Part shown: positions 23,995 through 31,434 of the stretch, piece after piece
How the letters are laid out: every line of letters starts with the position of its first letter
How positions within the stretch are numbered: the first letter of the stretch is position 1
Source of the DNA: an uncultured Eubacteriaceae bacterium
Lineage (GTDB): Bacteria > Bacillota > Clostridia > Lachnospirales > Lachnospiraceae
DNA: 40,427 nucleotides
Assembly: GCA_945938055.1 (NCBI GenBank)
Contig: CAMEUH010000002.1
Location: 1-40,427 of the forward strand
Direction of reading: 5' to 3'
Program-made: the position numbers and the translations under genes
Notes under the pieces: generated by a model
Databases searched by the model: none
Told to the model about the DNA's origin: nothing
The model's input: the letters and a program-made list of their open reading frames with translations, nothing else

Positions 23995-24807
23995 TTACTG
24001 TAAGAGTGACAGTACACCCTGTGTTGACTGATTTGCCTGAGCAAGCATTGACTGACCAGCCTGAGCAAGAATGTTGTTCTTGCTGTACTCAACCATTTCT
24101 TCAGCCATATCAACATCACGGATACGGGATTCAGCTGCCTGAGTATTCTCGCTTGTTGCATCCAGGTTGTTGATAGTGTGCTCAAGTCTGTTCTGAAGAG
24201 CACCAAGTGTTGATCTCATTTCAGATACAGAATTGATAGCTGCCTGAATAGATGCCATTGCTGCACCTGCTGAAGAGAAAGAGCTAACCTTAAGTCCGCT
24301 GACCTGAAGAGTAGAAGCATTCATATTCGTAATAGAAATACCAATCTTCTGTCCACAGAGAGAACCAACCTGAAGATTCTTACCAGTAAAGGAACCATCC
24401 AGTAAGTTCATTGTGTTGAACTGTGTTGTAGAACGGATTCTGTCAATTTCAGATGTCAGCTGATCCATTTCCTTCTGAATAGCATCTCTGTCTGTTGAAG
24501 TATTGGTGTCGTTAGCTGCCTGTGTAGCTAACTCATTCATTCTCTGTAAGATGGAATGTGTCTCATTCAGAGCACCTTCTGCTACCTGGATTAATGAAAT
24601 ACCATCCTGTGCATTTGCTGAAGCCTTGTTAAGACCTCTAATCTGGCTTCTCATCTTTTCGGAAATTGTAAGACCAGCTGCATCATCTGCGGCTCTGTTA
24701 ATTCTATATCCAGATGATAACTTTTCTGTTGATTTTGCCTGTGCGTTTGTAACACTTCCTAAATTTCTGTTTGCATTCATTGCTGTCAGATTGTGCTGTA
24801 CTACCAT
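23995..24807 (-). CDS. fliC: Flagellin, first copy
   Basis: The 270-aa protein is the filament subunit. It has the conserved N-terminal D0/D1 helices (MVVQHNLTAMNANRNLG, STEKLSSGYRINRAADDAAG) and C-terminal helices ending in MLAQANQSTQGVLSLLQ, with a very short central region. It differs from the copy at 26695..27507 at about 15 positions. It contains a cysteine at residue 151 (GSLCGQK), where the other copy has Ser; flagellins usually lack Cys. The segment LQRMNELATQAAND matches the D1 region recognised by TLR5 in other flagellins. AAGGAGG precedes the ATG, and a sigma-28-type promoter lies at 24897..24922. Many Ser and Thr in the central part offer sites for O-glycosylation. Confidence 0.97.
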   Translation of the reverse strand: MVVQHNLTAMNANRNLGSVTNAQAKSTEKLSSGYRINRAADDAAGLTISEKMRSQIRGLNKASANAQDGISLIQVAEGALNETHSILQRMNELATQAANDTNTSTDRDAIQKEMDQLTSEIDRIRSTTQFNTMNLLDGSFTGKNLQVGSLCGQKIGISITNMNASTLQVSGLKVSSFSSAGAAMASIQAAINSVSEMRSTLGALQNRLEHTINNLDATSENTQAAESRIRDVDMAEEMVEYSKNNILAQAGQSMLAQANQSTQGVLSLLQ

Positions 24808-24896
24808 AATTCTTTTCCTCCTTGAACGTTAACCGTTTTCTTTATATCCTTATTTTCCAGTGATGTTTCAATATGTTTCTCACTTATTTGTAATAT

Positions 24897-24922
24897 ATAT
24901 CGGAGTATCTTTTTCAAACTTA
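24897..24922 (-). promoter_or_regulatory. Sigma-28/SigD-type promoter of flagellin copy 1
   Basis: On the minus strand TAAG (24922..24919), 15 bases and CCGATAT (24903..24897). The element lies 90 bases before the flagellin ATG and overlaps no coding sequence. The leader between contains GGA motifs but no clear AGGA-loop hairpin like that of flagellin copy 2. Confidence 0.88.
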
Positions 24923-24942
24923 ATAGCCGAAGAAAAAAATTT

Positions 24943-26583
24943 TTAAATATTTTTATACTCAGTTATAAACCTTCTTCGCGATTCTTCATATGCCTGTTCT
25001 GTTGCCGGATTTTTCCCTACACTTACTTCATGAAGAACACCCGCCATCCCACAATTCAAAACTCCGGCCCTATAGCCCGCTCTTTGAAATTCCATAGTCT
25101 GAGAGACATCATAAAAATGGAAATTTGTAAATAAATCGTCCCTCCATGCAACATCAGCACTGGTTGCAATCAGCACCCCATCCAGACATTGTACCGGGAT
25201 TATTAATTGCATAAAAGTCTCCTGAATTCCCTGTCCATCTGTTACAGACCGAAGCACATGAAGCGTCCAGTCCTGATATAAGCATAAGTGTTTATCCTCC
25301 ACGCTGCTATCCCACCATATACCATTCTTTGGCATTTTACTGGTGCCTGCCACTCCAAGCATCTGATAATGAGAATCTTCTAAACCCCGTATCAGTCGTT
25401 TTGTAAAGTCTACATCAAACAAAAACGTATCCTGATGGATGTAAATCTTATATACTGCATCAGATGCTCTCATTCCAATATTGTAGCCTTGGGTCATGCT
25501 TTTGGCATGAAAAATAACAAATACGCTTATTCTGTAATTTTCCGGTACATTTTGATACTGCAAATACAGCAGGACCTCTTCCACATAGCTTTCATCATTG
25601 GCACAAAGTATAAAAGAAATTTTGTTCGCATCCCTTTTTTTCGGCGGGTTAATTTTAGTCATATCCCATTCTTCTGCATCTAAATAATGCACTTCCAGTT
25701 CAGTTTTTGTACGCTCTCCGCAAAAAACTTCTCTGTTTACCCCGTTTATTCCTTTAAATGCATTGGCATATCTTTTTAATACTTCTGCTTTTTGTGTCTG
25801 TCCCAATTCTTCAATCAGCTTTGCAGTTTTTTCTAATACAGAAGCTGTATACAATTCATCAACAGAGCACTTTCCCACAACTGCCCAAAAATCAGCCGAA
25901 TCATTATATTGTTTTATAAGTTCTGCAACCTTCTTCTGTCCCTCTTCTAAAAAACCAAACCAGATACACCGGAATGCAAATTTGTATTCTTTCAATATTC
26001 TCGCAAAATCCGCACAATCAATATATTTGTCTGCGCTAAGCGTGTTCAGATCCCTTTTTCTTTCACAGGCTGTTATCTCCAGAATCATATAATCATAACG
26101 AATCCATTGATCAATAACTTTTTTAAACAGAAACGTATTATCAGAAAAAACAACATCCGAAACAAAACGATATGTATCTTCATATTCGCCCAGCATGATT
26201 CTCTCTTTGATTACTTTCTGTATTTCCTCACTAACCTTAACACCGTCCAGTTCTTCCGTACTTACCTCATTCAGATTTTCCTGTATAATTCTCAAATCCT
26301 GCGTATCGCATAATGTTACTGCCAAAAGATACTGCACATAAGATTTTTCACGTTCCCCATAATACAACTGGTAATTTCCAAACATAAACACTAATTCATA
26401 ATTGTCCGGGTACATTCTGCACCCTTCCTGTACCGTTTGTAATGCATCCTCCACATACCGCAGGTTTTCCTGAATAGAAGCCAAGTATATATAGTATTCT
26501 GCACTGTCATTCTTTTTCTCTTTCAAACATTGAAGCGCCCGTTCATATTCCTTCCGTTCCATTAAACTTCTAACCTGTTCCAC
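24943..26583 (-). CDS. TPR-like repeat protein with StrF-type glycosyltransferase domain
   Basis: The 546-aa protein lies between the two flagellin genes. Residues 1-300 are helical with TPR-like repeats (EYERALQCLKEKKND, YYIYLASIQENLRYVEDALQ, YELVFMFGNYQLYYGEREK). Residues 322-546 form a GT2/StrF-like domain with ISFILCANDESYVEEVLLYL, YNIGMRASDAVYKIYIHQD (DxD-like site in HQDTFLFDVD) and a C-terminal MEFQRAGYRAGVLNCG segment. The start is GTG at 26583, with GGGAGG six bases upstream; a GTG 14 codons earlier lacks one. A TPR domain joined to a glycosyltransferase recalls FlmG of Caulobacter, which glycosylates flagellin directly. Position and architecture make it the best candidate here for the flagellin glycosyltransferase; that function is inferred. 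Confidence 0.83.
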   Translation of the reverse strand: MEQVRSLMERKEYERALQCLKEKKNDSAEYYIYLASIQENLRYVEDALQTVQEGCRMYPDNYELVFMFGNYQLYYGEREKSYVQYLLAVTLCDTQDLRIIQENLNEVSTEELDGVKVSEEIQKVIKERIMLGEYEDTYRFVSDVVFSDNTFLFKKVIDQWIRYDYMILEITACERKRDLNTLSADKYIDCADFARILKEYKFAFRCIWFGFLEEGQKKVAELIKQYNDSADFWAVVGKCSVDELYTASVLEKTAKLIEELGQTQKAEVLKRYANAFKGINGVNREVFCGERTKTELEVHYLDAEEWDMTKINPPKKRDANKISFILCANDESYVEEVLLYLQYQNVPENYRISVFVIFHAKSMTQGYNIGMRASDAVYKIYIHQDTFLFDVDFTKRLIRGLEDSHYQMLGVAGTSKMPKNGIWWDSSVEDKHLCLYQDWTLHVLRSVTDGQGIQETFMQLIIPVQCLDGVLIATSADVAWRDDLFTNFHFYDVSQTMEFQRAGYRAGVLNCGMAGVLHEVSVGKNPATEQAYEESRRRFITEYKNI

Positions 26584-26611
26584 GAAAAACCTCCCAAAGC
26601 TTACTGCCTTT

Positions 26612-26640
26612 ATTATATCACACACTCCTGAAAACGAAAA
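26612..26640 (-). promoter_or_regulatory. Possible sigma-A-type promoter of the TPR-glycosyltransferase gene
   Basis: On the minus strand a perfect TATAAT (26617..26612) with TGTGA before it; the -35 TTTTCG (26640..26635) is poor and overlaps the T-run of the preceding terminator. It allows expression of the gene independently of flagellin. Confidence 0.4.
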
Positions 26641-26664
26641 CAGAGCCGGATTTCTCCGGCTCTG
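26630..26664 (-). terminator. Intrinsic terminator of the second flagellin gene
   Basis: On the minus strand CAGAGCCGGA pairs perfectly with TCCGGCTCTG around a GAAA tetraloop (26664..26641), followed by TTTTCGTTTT. It begins 31 bases after the flagellin stop codon. Confidence 0.95.
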
Positions 26665-26694
26665 CTCCTGATAGTATTAACTTTTGCCTAATGA

Positions 26695-27507
26695 TTAGCC
26701 TAAGAGTGAAAGTACACCCTGGTTAGCCTGATTTGCCTGAGCAAGCATTGACTGACCAGCCTGAGCAAGAATGTTGTTCTTGCTGTACTCAACCATTTCT
26801 TCAGCCATATCAACGTCACGGATACGAGATTCAGCTGCCTGAGTATTCTCGCTTGTTGCATCCAGGTTGTTGATAGTATGCTCAAGTCTGTTCTGAAGAG
26901 CACCAAGTGTGGATCTCATACTAGATACAGAATTGATGGCTGCCTGGATAGATGCCATTGCTGCACCTGCTGAAGAGAAAGAACTAACCTTAAGTCCACT
27001 AACCTGAAGAGTAGAAGCATTCATGTTGGTAATGGAGATACCAATCTTCTGTCCTGATAAGGAACCAACCTGTAAGTTCTTTCCTGTGAAAGTACCATCC
27101 AACAGATTCATTGTATTGAACTGTGTGGTTGAACGAATTCTGTCGATTTCAGATGTTAACTGGTTAATTTCCTTCTGGATAGCATCTCTATCTGTAGAAG
27201 TATTAGTGTCGTTAGCTGCCTGTGTAGCTAACTCATTCATTCTCTGTAAGATAGAATGTGTCTCGTTAAGAGCACCTTCTGCTACCTGGATTAATGAAAT
27301 ACCATCCTGAGCATTTGTTGAAGCCTTGTTAAGACCTCTTATCTTTCTTCTCATCTTTTCGGAAATTGTAAGTCCAGCTGCATCATCACCAGCTCTGTTA
27401 ATTCTGTAACCGGATGATAACTTCTCAGTTGACTTTGCCTGTGCGCTCTGCACTCCGCCTAAATTTCTGTTAGCGTTCATCGCTGTAAGATTGTGTTGTA
27501 CTACCAT
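26695..27507 (-). CDS. fliC: Flagellin, second copy
   Basis: The 270-aa filament subunit is the same length as the copy at 23995..24807 and about 94% identical (15 differences counted by eye). The terminal helices are conserved (MVVQHNLTAMNANRNLG at the start, GVLSLLG at the end). It has no Cys. An in-frame extension to 27645 is leader, not protein: AAGGAGG lies eight bases before this ATG, and the family N-terminus starts here. Its leader of about 100 bases holds three hairpins, one with the AGGA loop expected of a CsrA target. The gene follows fliD, fliS and the FliT-like gene. It is probably the main filament protein, judged by the elaborate leader and strong terminator. Confidence 0.97.
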   Translation of the reverse strand: MVVQHNLTAMNANRNLGGVQSAQAKSTEKLSSGYRINRAGDDAAGLTISEKMRRKIRGLNKASTNAQDGISLIQVAEGALNETHSILQRMNELATQAANDTNTSTDRDAIQKEINQLTSEIDRIRSTTQFNTMNLLDGTFTGKNLQVGSLSGQKIGISITNMNASTLQVSGLKVSSFSSAGAAMASIQAAINSVSSMRSTLGALQNRLEHTINNLDATSENTQAAESRIRDVDMAEEMVEYSKNNILAQAGQSMLAQANQANQGVLSLLG

Positions 27508-27532
27508 AGTTTTGTCCTCCTTGAACTTAATG

Positions 27533-27548
27533 ATCGCATCCTTGCGAT
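27533..27548 (-). promoter_or_regulatory. AGGA-loop hairpin, probable CsrA binding site in flagellin leader
   Basis: On the minus strand ATCGCA-AGGA-TGCGAT forms a perfect six-pair stem with an AGGA loop, close to the CsrA high-affinity consensus (RUACARGGAUGU). It ends about ten bases before the AAGGAGG ribosome binding site, which itself contains a second GGA. This two-site layout is that of the hag leader of Bacillus subtilis, where CsrA blocks translation. csrA and fliW are encoded 4 kb upstream. Confidence 0.75.
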
Positions 27549-27565
27549 TCATGTGAAATTGTTTT

Positions 27566-27579
27566 GTGAGTTGCCTCAC
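27566..27579 (-). promoter_or_regulatory. GTGAG-GCAA-CTCAC hairpin in the flagellin copy 2 leader
   Basis: On the minus strand a perfect five-pair stem closes a GCAA (GNRA) tetraloop. It lies between the 5' hairpin and the AGGA-loop hairpin of the same leader. The role is unknown; stabilising the leader is the simplest guess. The flagellin copy 1 leader does not contain it. Confidence 0.55.
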
Positions 27580-27585
27580 TGTTTC

Positions 27586-27605
27586 TAAGTAAGATGTCTT
27601 ACTTA
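27586..27605 (-). promoter_or_regulatory. Palindrome near the flagellin copy 2 transcript start
   Basis: TAAGTAAGACATCTTACTTA is an eight-pair stem around ACAT. It lies about 10 bases downstream of the sigma-28 -10 element, so it should form at the 5' end of the mRNA, where such stems often protect transcripts from decay. It could also be an operator. Confidence 0.55.
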
Positions 27606-27615
27606 TTTGTATTAT

Positions 27616-27641
27616 ATATCGGAGCAAATATGAAATACTTA
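27616..27641 (-). promoter_or_regulatory. Sigma-28/SigD-type promoter of flagellin copy 2
   Basis: On the minus strand TAAG (27641..27638), 15 bases and CCGATAT (27622..27616). Spacing and both elements are the same as for flagellin copy 1, while the spacer sequence differs. The leader is about 105 bases long. Confidence 0.88.
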
Positions 27642-27664
27642 ACACCGATTTATAATTTTTTTTA

Positions 27665-28144
27665 TTATTTTTTCTTATCCATGAATTGCGGTTCAGAATC
27701 CAGTTTAGTCATGTTCTTATAATAATTGCTGACTGCCCTACTATTTTTACGAGTTTCTTTAACCGCCTGCTTTACCTTAGAAAACTGATTCTCCACGCCA
27801 GCCTTAATTCTCTTCTCTTCTGCCTCAATGGATGCCGAGAGTTCAACTACTCTTTGAATCAATTTCTGCATTACGGAAATCTGCTGGGAATATTGGGATT
27901 TATTTTCCTGCAATGCCTCCCTCACCCTTTCATAAAGAGTCTCAAAGCCATCATCCAACTTATTGATTTCATCTATGTATCGGCCCTTTTCCTCAACAGT
28001 AGCATCCAATTCCTCCATTTCAAATCTTGCATCGGACACAATCTGTTTCTGGTGCACATTTACTTCCTGAATCTTTTCCAGCAAATGTATCTTCTTATTC
28101 AGACTGTCAATCATCAAATCAAGGTAACTGCCATTATTTTCCAT
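27665..28144 (-). CDS. FliT/FlgN-like flagellar chaperone
   Basis: The 159-aa protein is almost wholly alpha-helical, with coiled-coil segments (MEELDATVEEKGRYIDEINKL, SIEAEEKRIKAG) and a basic C-terminus ending DKKK. It lies eight bases after fliS and before flagellin, the place of FliT or an FlgN-like protein in other flagellar operons. Such chaperones hold cap or hook-associated proteins before export. Sequence motifs are too weak to decide between the families, so no symbol is given. A strong AGGAG precedes the ATG. FlgN itself is probably encoded at 37116..37631. Confidence 0.75.
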   Translation of the reverse strand: MENNGSYLDLMIDSLNKKIHLLEKIQEVNVHQKQIVSDARFEMEELDATVEEKGRYIDEINKLDDGFETLYERVREALQENKSQYSQQISVMQKLIQRVVELSASIEAEEKRIKAGVENQFSKVKQAVKETRKNSRAVSNYYKNMTKLDSEPQFMDKKK

Positions 28145-28152
28145 AAGTTCTC

Positions 28153-28530
28153 CTACATGTTCTGAGTACGTCTCATTACTTCTTTCCAGGTATCGCGCAT
28201 TCCCCGCAGATGTCGAAGCACTTCTTCAAGAATTTCTTTATCCTTTTTAATATTTGCTTCAACCAGTCTGCTGTAAATATAATTATACACCTTATCAAAA
28301 TCTTCCGCTACCGGATATTTATGATTTAATGTTGCCTGAAACTCCATGATAATATTTTCAACTTTTATAATATTAGTATGTGCTTTCTGGGCATCCCCCT
28401 GCTCAATCCCCATAATGGCAATATTACAAAACTTTATTGCTCCCTCATATAACATGAGCGTTAATTCCGCAGGTGATGCTGTTAATATTTTACTATTATT
28501 ATATTGTGAATATGCATTCGTTAAAGCCAT
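28153..28530 (-). CDS. fliS: FliS, flagellin export chaperone
   Basis: The 125-aa protein has the FliS hallmark N-terminus (NAYSQYNNSKILTASPAELTLMLYEGAIKF), a four-helix layout and the usual length. FliS binds the C-terminal D0 helix of unpolymerised flagellin in the cytoplasm and hands it to the export gate. In Gram-positive bacteria it also affects FlgM or FliW balance. The gene lies between fliD and the FliT-like gene; GGGAGG precedes the ATG. Confidence 0.96.
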   Translation of the reverse strand: MALTNAYSQYNNSKILTASPAELTLMLYEGAIKFCNIAIMGIEQGDAQKAHTNIIKVENIIMEFQATLNHKYPVAEDFDKVYNYIYSRLVEANIKKDKEILEEVLRHLRGMRDTWKEVMRRTQNM

Positions 28531-28569
28531 TGCCTTAACCTCCCTGTTCTAGCCAATATTTCCGTATTC

Positions 28570-30846
28570 TTACTGTCCGAATAATCCTGAAAGCTGAGAT
28601 GTCTGCGAATTCAAGGATGCCAGTGCCTTTTCCATTGCAGCGAACTTCTTATAATAACGATCCTCATAATCAGAGATTTTATCTTCCCAGTCAGAAATAT
28701 CACTGGTATAGTTACTATACTGTGTCTTCATCTGTTTGTCATTATAGACGGTATATGCACTGCTTAACGAGGAAGATGCCATCCTGCTTGTCAGCTTATC
28801 ATACAAATCCGTCGTTATCTTACCAAAGAACTCAACGACTTTATCCGGATCTGATGCAATTGCCGCACGCAACTTATCCGTACTATCCGCTGTCATCGAA
28901 TCATCCGCATCTCCGGCAATATGATATACACCTCTATCGTTATCTCCTGACCCAAAATACCCTGCTGTCTTAATTCCAAAAGATGCAAGTGAAAGCTTTT
29001 CACCATTTACTTCATAGCTTCTGCTCATAATTGTCTTCATTTCAGAAGATAATGTTCCTAACGTATTATCTTTACGAAGAAGAGAATCTTTGATCTTCTG
29101 TTCCCACTTTTCAATCTGGTCATCAGTCATTGCTTCCTTCTCATCATCGGTAAGCGGCTCGTACTTACTTGCGGATGGTGCATTATAAGCTTCATCCATG
29201 GACTTAATCAATTCATTATATTCCTTGAAAAAGTCCTTAATCATATTATAAATTCCGTCAATATCCGTATCAGTTGTAATCGTTACTGCTTCATCGCCTT
29301 CTGTAACTGCAGTTGCCTGTATGGTTAATCCATTAATCTCGAAGGAATTGGTATTGCTAACAAATTTCGCACCATTTAACTCAATCTCTGAATCCTGTCC
29401 CACAATTCTAACCGCAGCCTTGGCATCTGCATCAGTCTTATAAGTATTCAGCACATTTTCTGCCGTAGTTTTCAGGTTCGTGTAGTAATCACGCAGATTA
29501 TCCTTTAATTCGGCATTTGCTGTATCGATTTCTGCATTTCTTTCTGCGACATATGCATCCAGTTTTTCCGGAGTAGACAGTGCATCCAATGCACTCGCAT
29601 GTTTTTCCTGAGCCTCCGTAAGACTTTTGCTTACCTCATCCAGTTCCTTCTGGGCTGTCTCAGCAGCTGCCTTCATGTCGCCTGCCACATAGACGCCATT
29701 TTCAAGAACTGTAACTGCATCTTTTGCTGCCTTAAGCTGATTTTCAAGACTTGCTTTCCGCATCTGCTCGCCTTCACTCAGTTCGCCGGATTTACCATTT
29801 AATTCATCCAGTTCTTCCTGCATTGTCTCCATTTCAGCTTTTACACTGGCAATTTTATCATCCTTGGTTGTCGGTGTCTTATAATTCACCACTTCCCGCA
29901 TGACCGGATTTCCTTCTTCATCCAGAATTTTATTTCCATCCTGGTCATATGTCTCTTCATATGTGATATCATAATCCATTTCCAGATACTTCACTTTTGC
30001 ATTCAGATATTCCTGGCGACTGGAAAGACTTGAAATATCCTTATCCAGGGATGCCACCATTTCCTGAAGCTTCTTTTCCTCAGTTGCTGCATCCGTATAG
30101 GCGGTTTTCTTTGCCTCATATGCCTTGTCAGTTTCTGCATCAATATCTATTGCCGCATCCTTCTGGTACTTTGCGACTTCTGCATCAGTAACAGCATAGA
30201 TTCCAAGCTTCTTTAATGCCGTAATAGCATCTGACGTTCCTGCATTTAAAGCAAAATCGCCTTCCAGTCCGCTTGTCTTTGCACTAATAAAAAATCTCTG
30301 ATTCTTCTCATCAAAGCTTGCATTAACACCAGCGTCTTTCATTTTTGCAACTAACTGTGCAATAGTCATATCGCCGGACAAATCTATGGATACAGCCTTA
30401 TCTCCAGATTTCACTTCAATGTTTCCAAGATCTGTAAGGGTTTCCAGTCCCTTAACCTCGCTTAGTTTACTAGAAGTCTTCAAATTGTTACCATCTTTAT
30501 CTGAAACCACCCCACCAGTAAGATAACCTGATGTTGCCAGCTGTTTCACCTTCAGCTTCTGTGTCCCGTTAACCGCCGTTGAAGAAGCGGTAACCTTTGC
30601 AATTGAACTATTGGATACAGACGAAGTCTTTTTATTGTACGAACCAGAAAATCTCATGGAAGATAATTTTTTACTATAAAAACTGTATATCTTCGTGTTC
30701 ATGTCCTTCCAAGCGTCCTGAGTCCACTCAAGCTTGGTCTGTTTCTTCACGATATTATCTTTTCTTGTCGAATACGCCGACACCAGTTCTTTTACAATTG
30801 TATCCGTATCCAGCCCAGATGCCATACCCGATAATCTAATTGCCAT
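28570..30846 (-). CDS. fliD: FliD, filament cap protein with long coiled-coil insertion
   Basis: FliD forms the cap under which flagellin folds at the filament tip. The 758-aa protein has a FliD N-terminal domain (RLSGMASGLDTDTIVKELV) and a FliD C-terminal helix region (YSNYTSDISDWEDKISDYED). Between LKKLGI (residue 211-216) and IVGQDSEIELNGAKF (481-495), which adjoin in ordinary FliD proteins, lies about 260 residues rich in Ala, Lys and Glu with clear heptads. Typical FliD proteins are 450-550 residues long. The insertion probably makes a protruding, surface-exposed rod on the cap. It follows flaG by 11 bases; AGGAGG precedes the ATG. The insertion's function is unknown. Confidence 0.95.
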   Translation of the reverse strand: MAIRLSGMASGLDTDTIVKELVSAYSTRKDNIVKKQTKLEWTQDAWKDMNTKIYSFYSKKLSSMRFSGSYNKKTSSVSNSSIAKVTASSTAVNGTQKLKVKQLATSGYLTGGVVSDKDGNNLKTSSKLSEVKGLETLTDLGNIEVKSGDKAVSIDLSGDMTIAQLVAKMKDAGVNASFDEKNQRFFISAKTSGLEGDFALNAGTSDAITALKKLGIYAVTDAEVAKYQKDAAIDIDAETDKAYEAKKTAYTDAATEEKKLQEMVASLDKDISSLSSRQEYLNAKVKYLEMDYDITYEETYDQDGNKILDEEGNPVMREVVNYKTPTTKDDKIASVKAEMETMQEELDELNGKSGELSEGEQMRKASLENQLKAAKDAVTVLENGVYVAGDMKAAAETAQKELDEVSKSLTEAQEKHASALDALSTPEKLDAYVAERNAEIDTANAELKDNLRDYYTNLKTTAENVLNTYKTDADAKAAVRIVGQDSEIELNGAKFVSNTNSFEINGLTIQATAVTEGDEAVTITTDTDIDGIYNMIKDFFKEYNELIKSMDEAYNAPSASKYEPLTDDEKEAMTDDQIEKWEQKIKDSLLRKDNTLGTLSSEMKTIMSRSYEVNGEKLSLASFGIKTAGYFGSGDNDRGVYHIAGDADDSMTADSTDKLRAAIASDPDKVVEFFGKITTDLYDKLTSRMASSSLSSAYTVYNDKQMKTQYSNYTSDISDWEDKISDYEDRYYKKFAAMEKALASLNSQTSQLSGLFGQ

Positions 30847-30857
30847 AAATATACCTC

Positions 30858-31295
30858 CTAACGCTTCTCATCCACGAGAATGCCTGCCAGTTCCCAAGCC
30901 TTCTGAATTAAATCCAGAGTCTTTTCTGCCGGAACCTCCTTGATAACCTCATTGGTATCCTTATCCTTGAGCTTTATGGTAATTCGATTCGTCCCTTCAT
31001 GAATTCCGAATTCTGCAATTGTATTATTGCCAATCTTACGATTCATATCCTTTAATGCCTGCTTAAGCATCTTTTCGCTTGGCTGGTTTTCCTGCTGCTC
31101 ACTATTCTGGGTATTGCCATCCTTACCGTAAGCATCTACCTTTTTGATTTCAACAGGCTCCTTAATTACAGAATTCATTTCTTCAATTGGTTTCGCATCA
31201 ACGCTCACTACATCCTTGACCGGCGTTGCTGCTGGAGTTGACATAGCTTGATAAGTTCCCGCTGCTGCTATACTATTTACATTTTCAACTGCCAT
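30858..31295 (-). CDS. flaG: FlaG family protein
   Basis: The 145-aa protein has the FlaG C-terminal domain: LKQALKDMNRKIGNNTIAEFGIHEG, followed by ITIKLKDKDTNEVIKEVPAEKTLDLIQKAWELAGILVDEKR-like strands and a helix. The N-terminal 60 residues are low in order and rich in Pro, Val and Lys. FlaG proteins affect filament length and commonly precede fliD. The ATG chosen has GGAGG ten bases upstream; a GTG 12 codons earlier is less likely. A sigma-28-type promoter lies 63 to 89 bases upstream, so flaG heads the flaG-fliD-fliS unit. Confidence 0.9.
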   Translation of the reverse strand: MAVENVNSIAAAGTYQAMSTPAATPVKDVVSVDAKPIEEMNSVIKEPVEIKKVDAYGKDGNTQNSEQQENQPSEKMLKQALKDMNRKIGNNTIAEFGIHEGTNRITIKLKDKDTNEVIKEVPAEKTLDLIQKAWELAGILVDEKR

Positions 31296-31357
31296 TTTAA
31301 ATACACCTCCATGTGTCTGACTAAAAACCACATAAATATATTGTTTCTATATCTCCT

Positions 31358-31384
31358 ATATCGGATAAAAAAACAAAAAATTTA
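31358..31384 (-). promoter_or_regulatory. Sigma-28/SigD-type promoter of flaG-fliD-fliS
   Basis: On the minus strand TAAA (31384..31381), a 16-base T-rich spacer and CCGATAT (31364..31358). This is the best match in the window to the consensus TAAA-N15/16-CCGATAT. It lies between csrA and flaG. Confidence 0.9.
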
Positions 31385-31434
31385 TATTTTGATAAAATAA
31401 TTTTTGTATTTTCTTTGTTATCTCATTTCAGATT

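Noticed and set aside
24808-24896. CsrA-type hairpin in the flagellin copy 1 leader
   Set aside because: GGA occurs twice but neither is in a convincing loop; AACG-GTTAA-CGTT is the only short stem and its loop lacks GGA.
27508-27645. N-terminal extension of flagellin copy 2 by 46 residues
   Set aside because: The extension covers the leader with its hairpins and part of the sigma-28 promoter; AAGGAGG and the conserved MVVQHNL start lie at 27507.
27642-27664. Terminator behind the FliT-like gene
   Set aside because: The sequence is A+T-rich with a T- or A-run but I see no G+C-rich hairpin, so read-through into the flagellin gene cannot be excluded.
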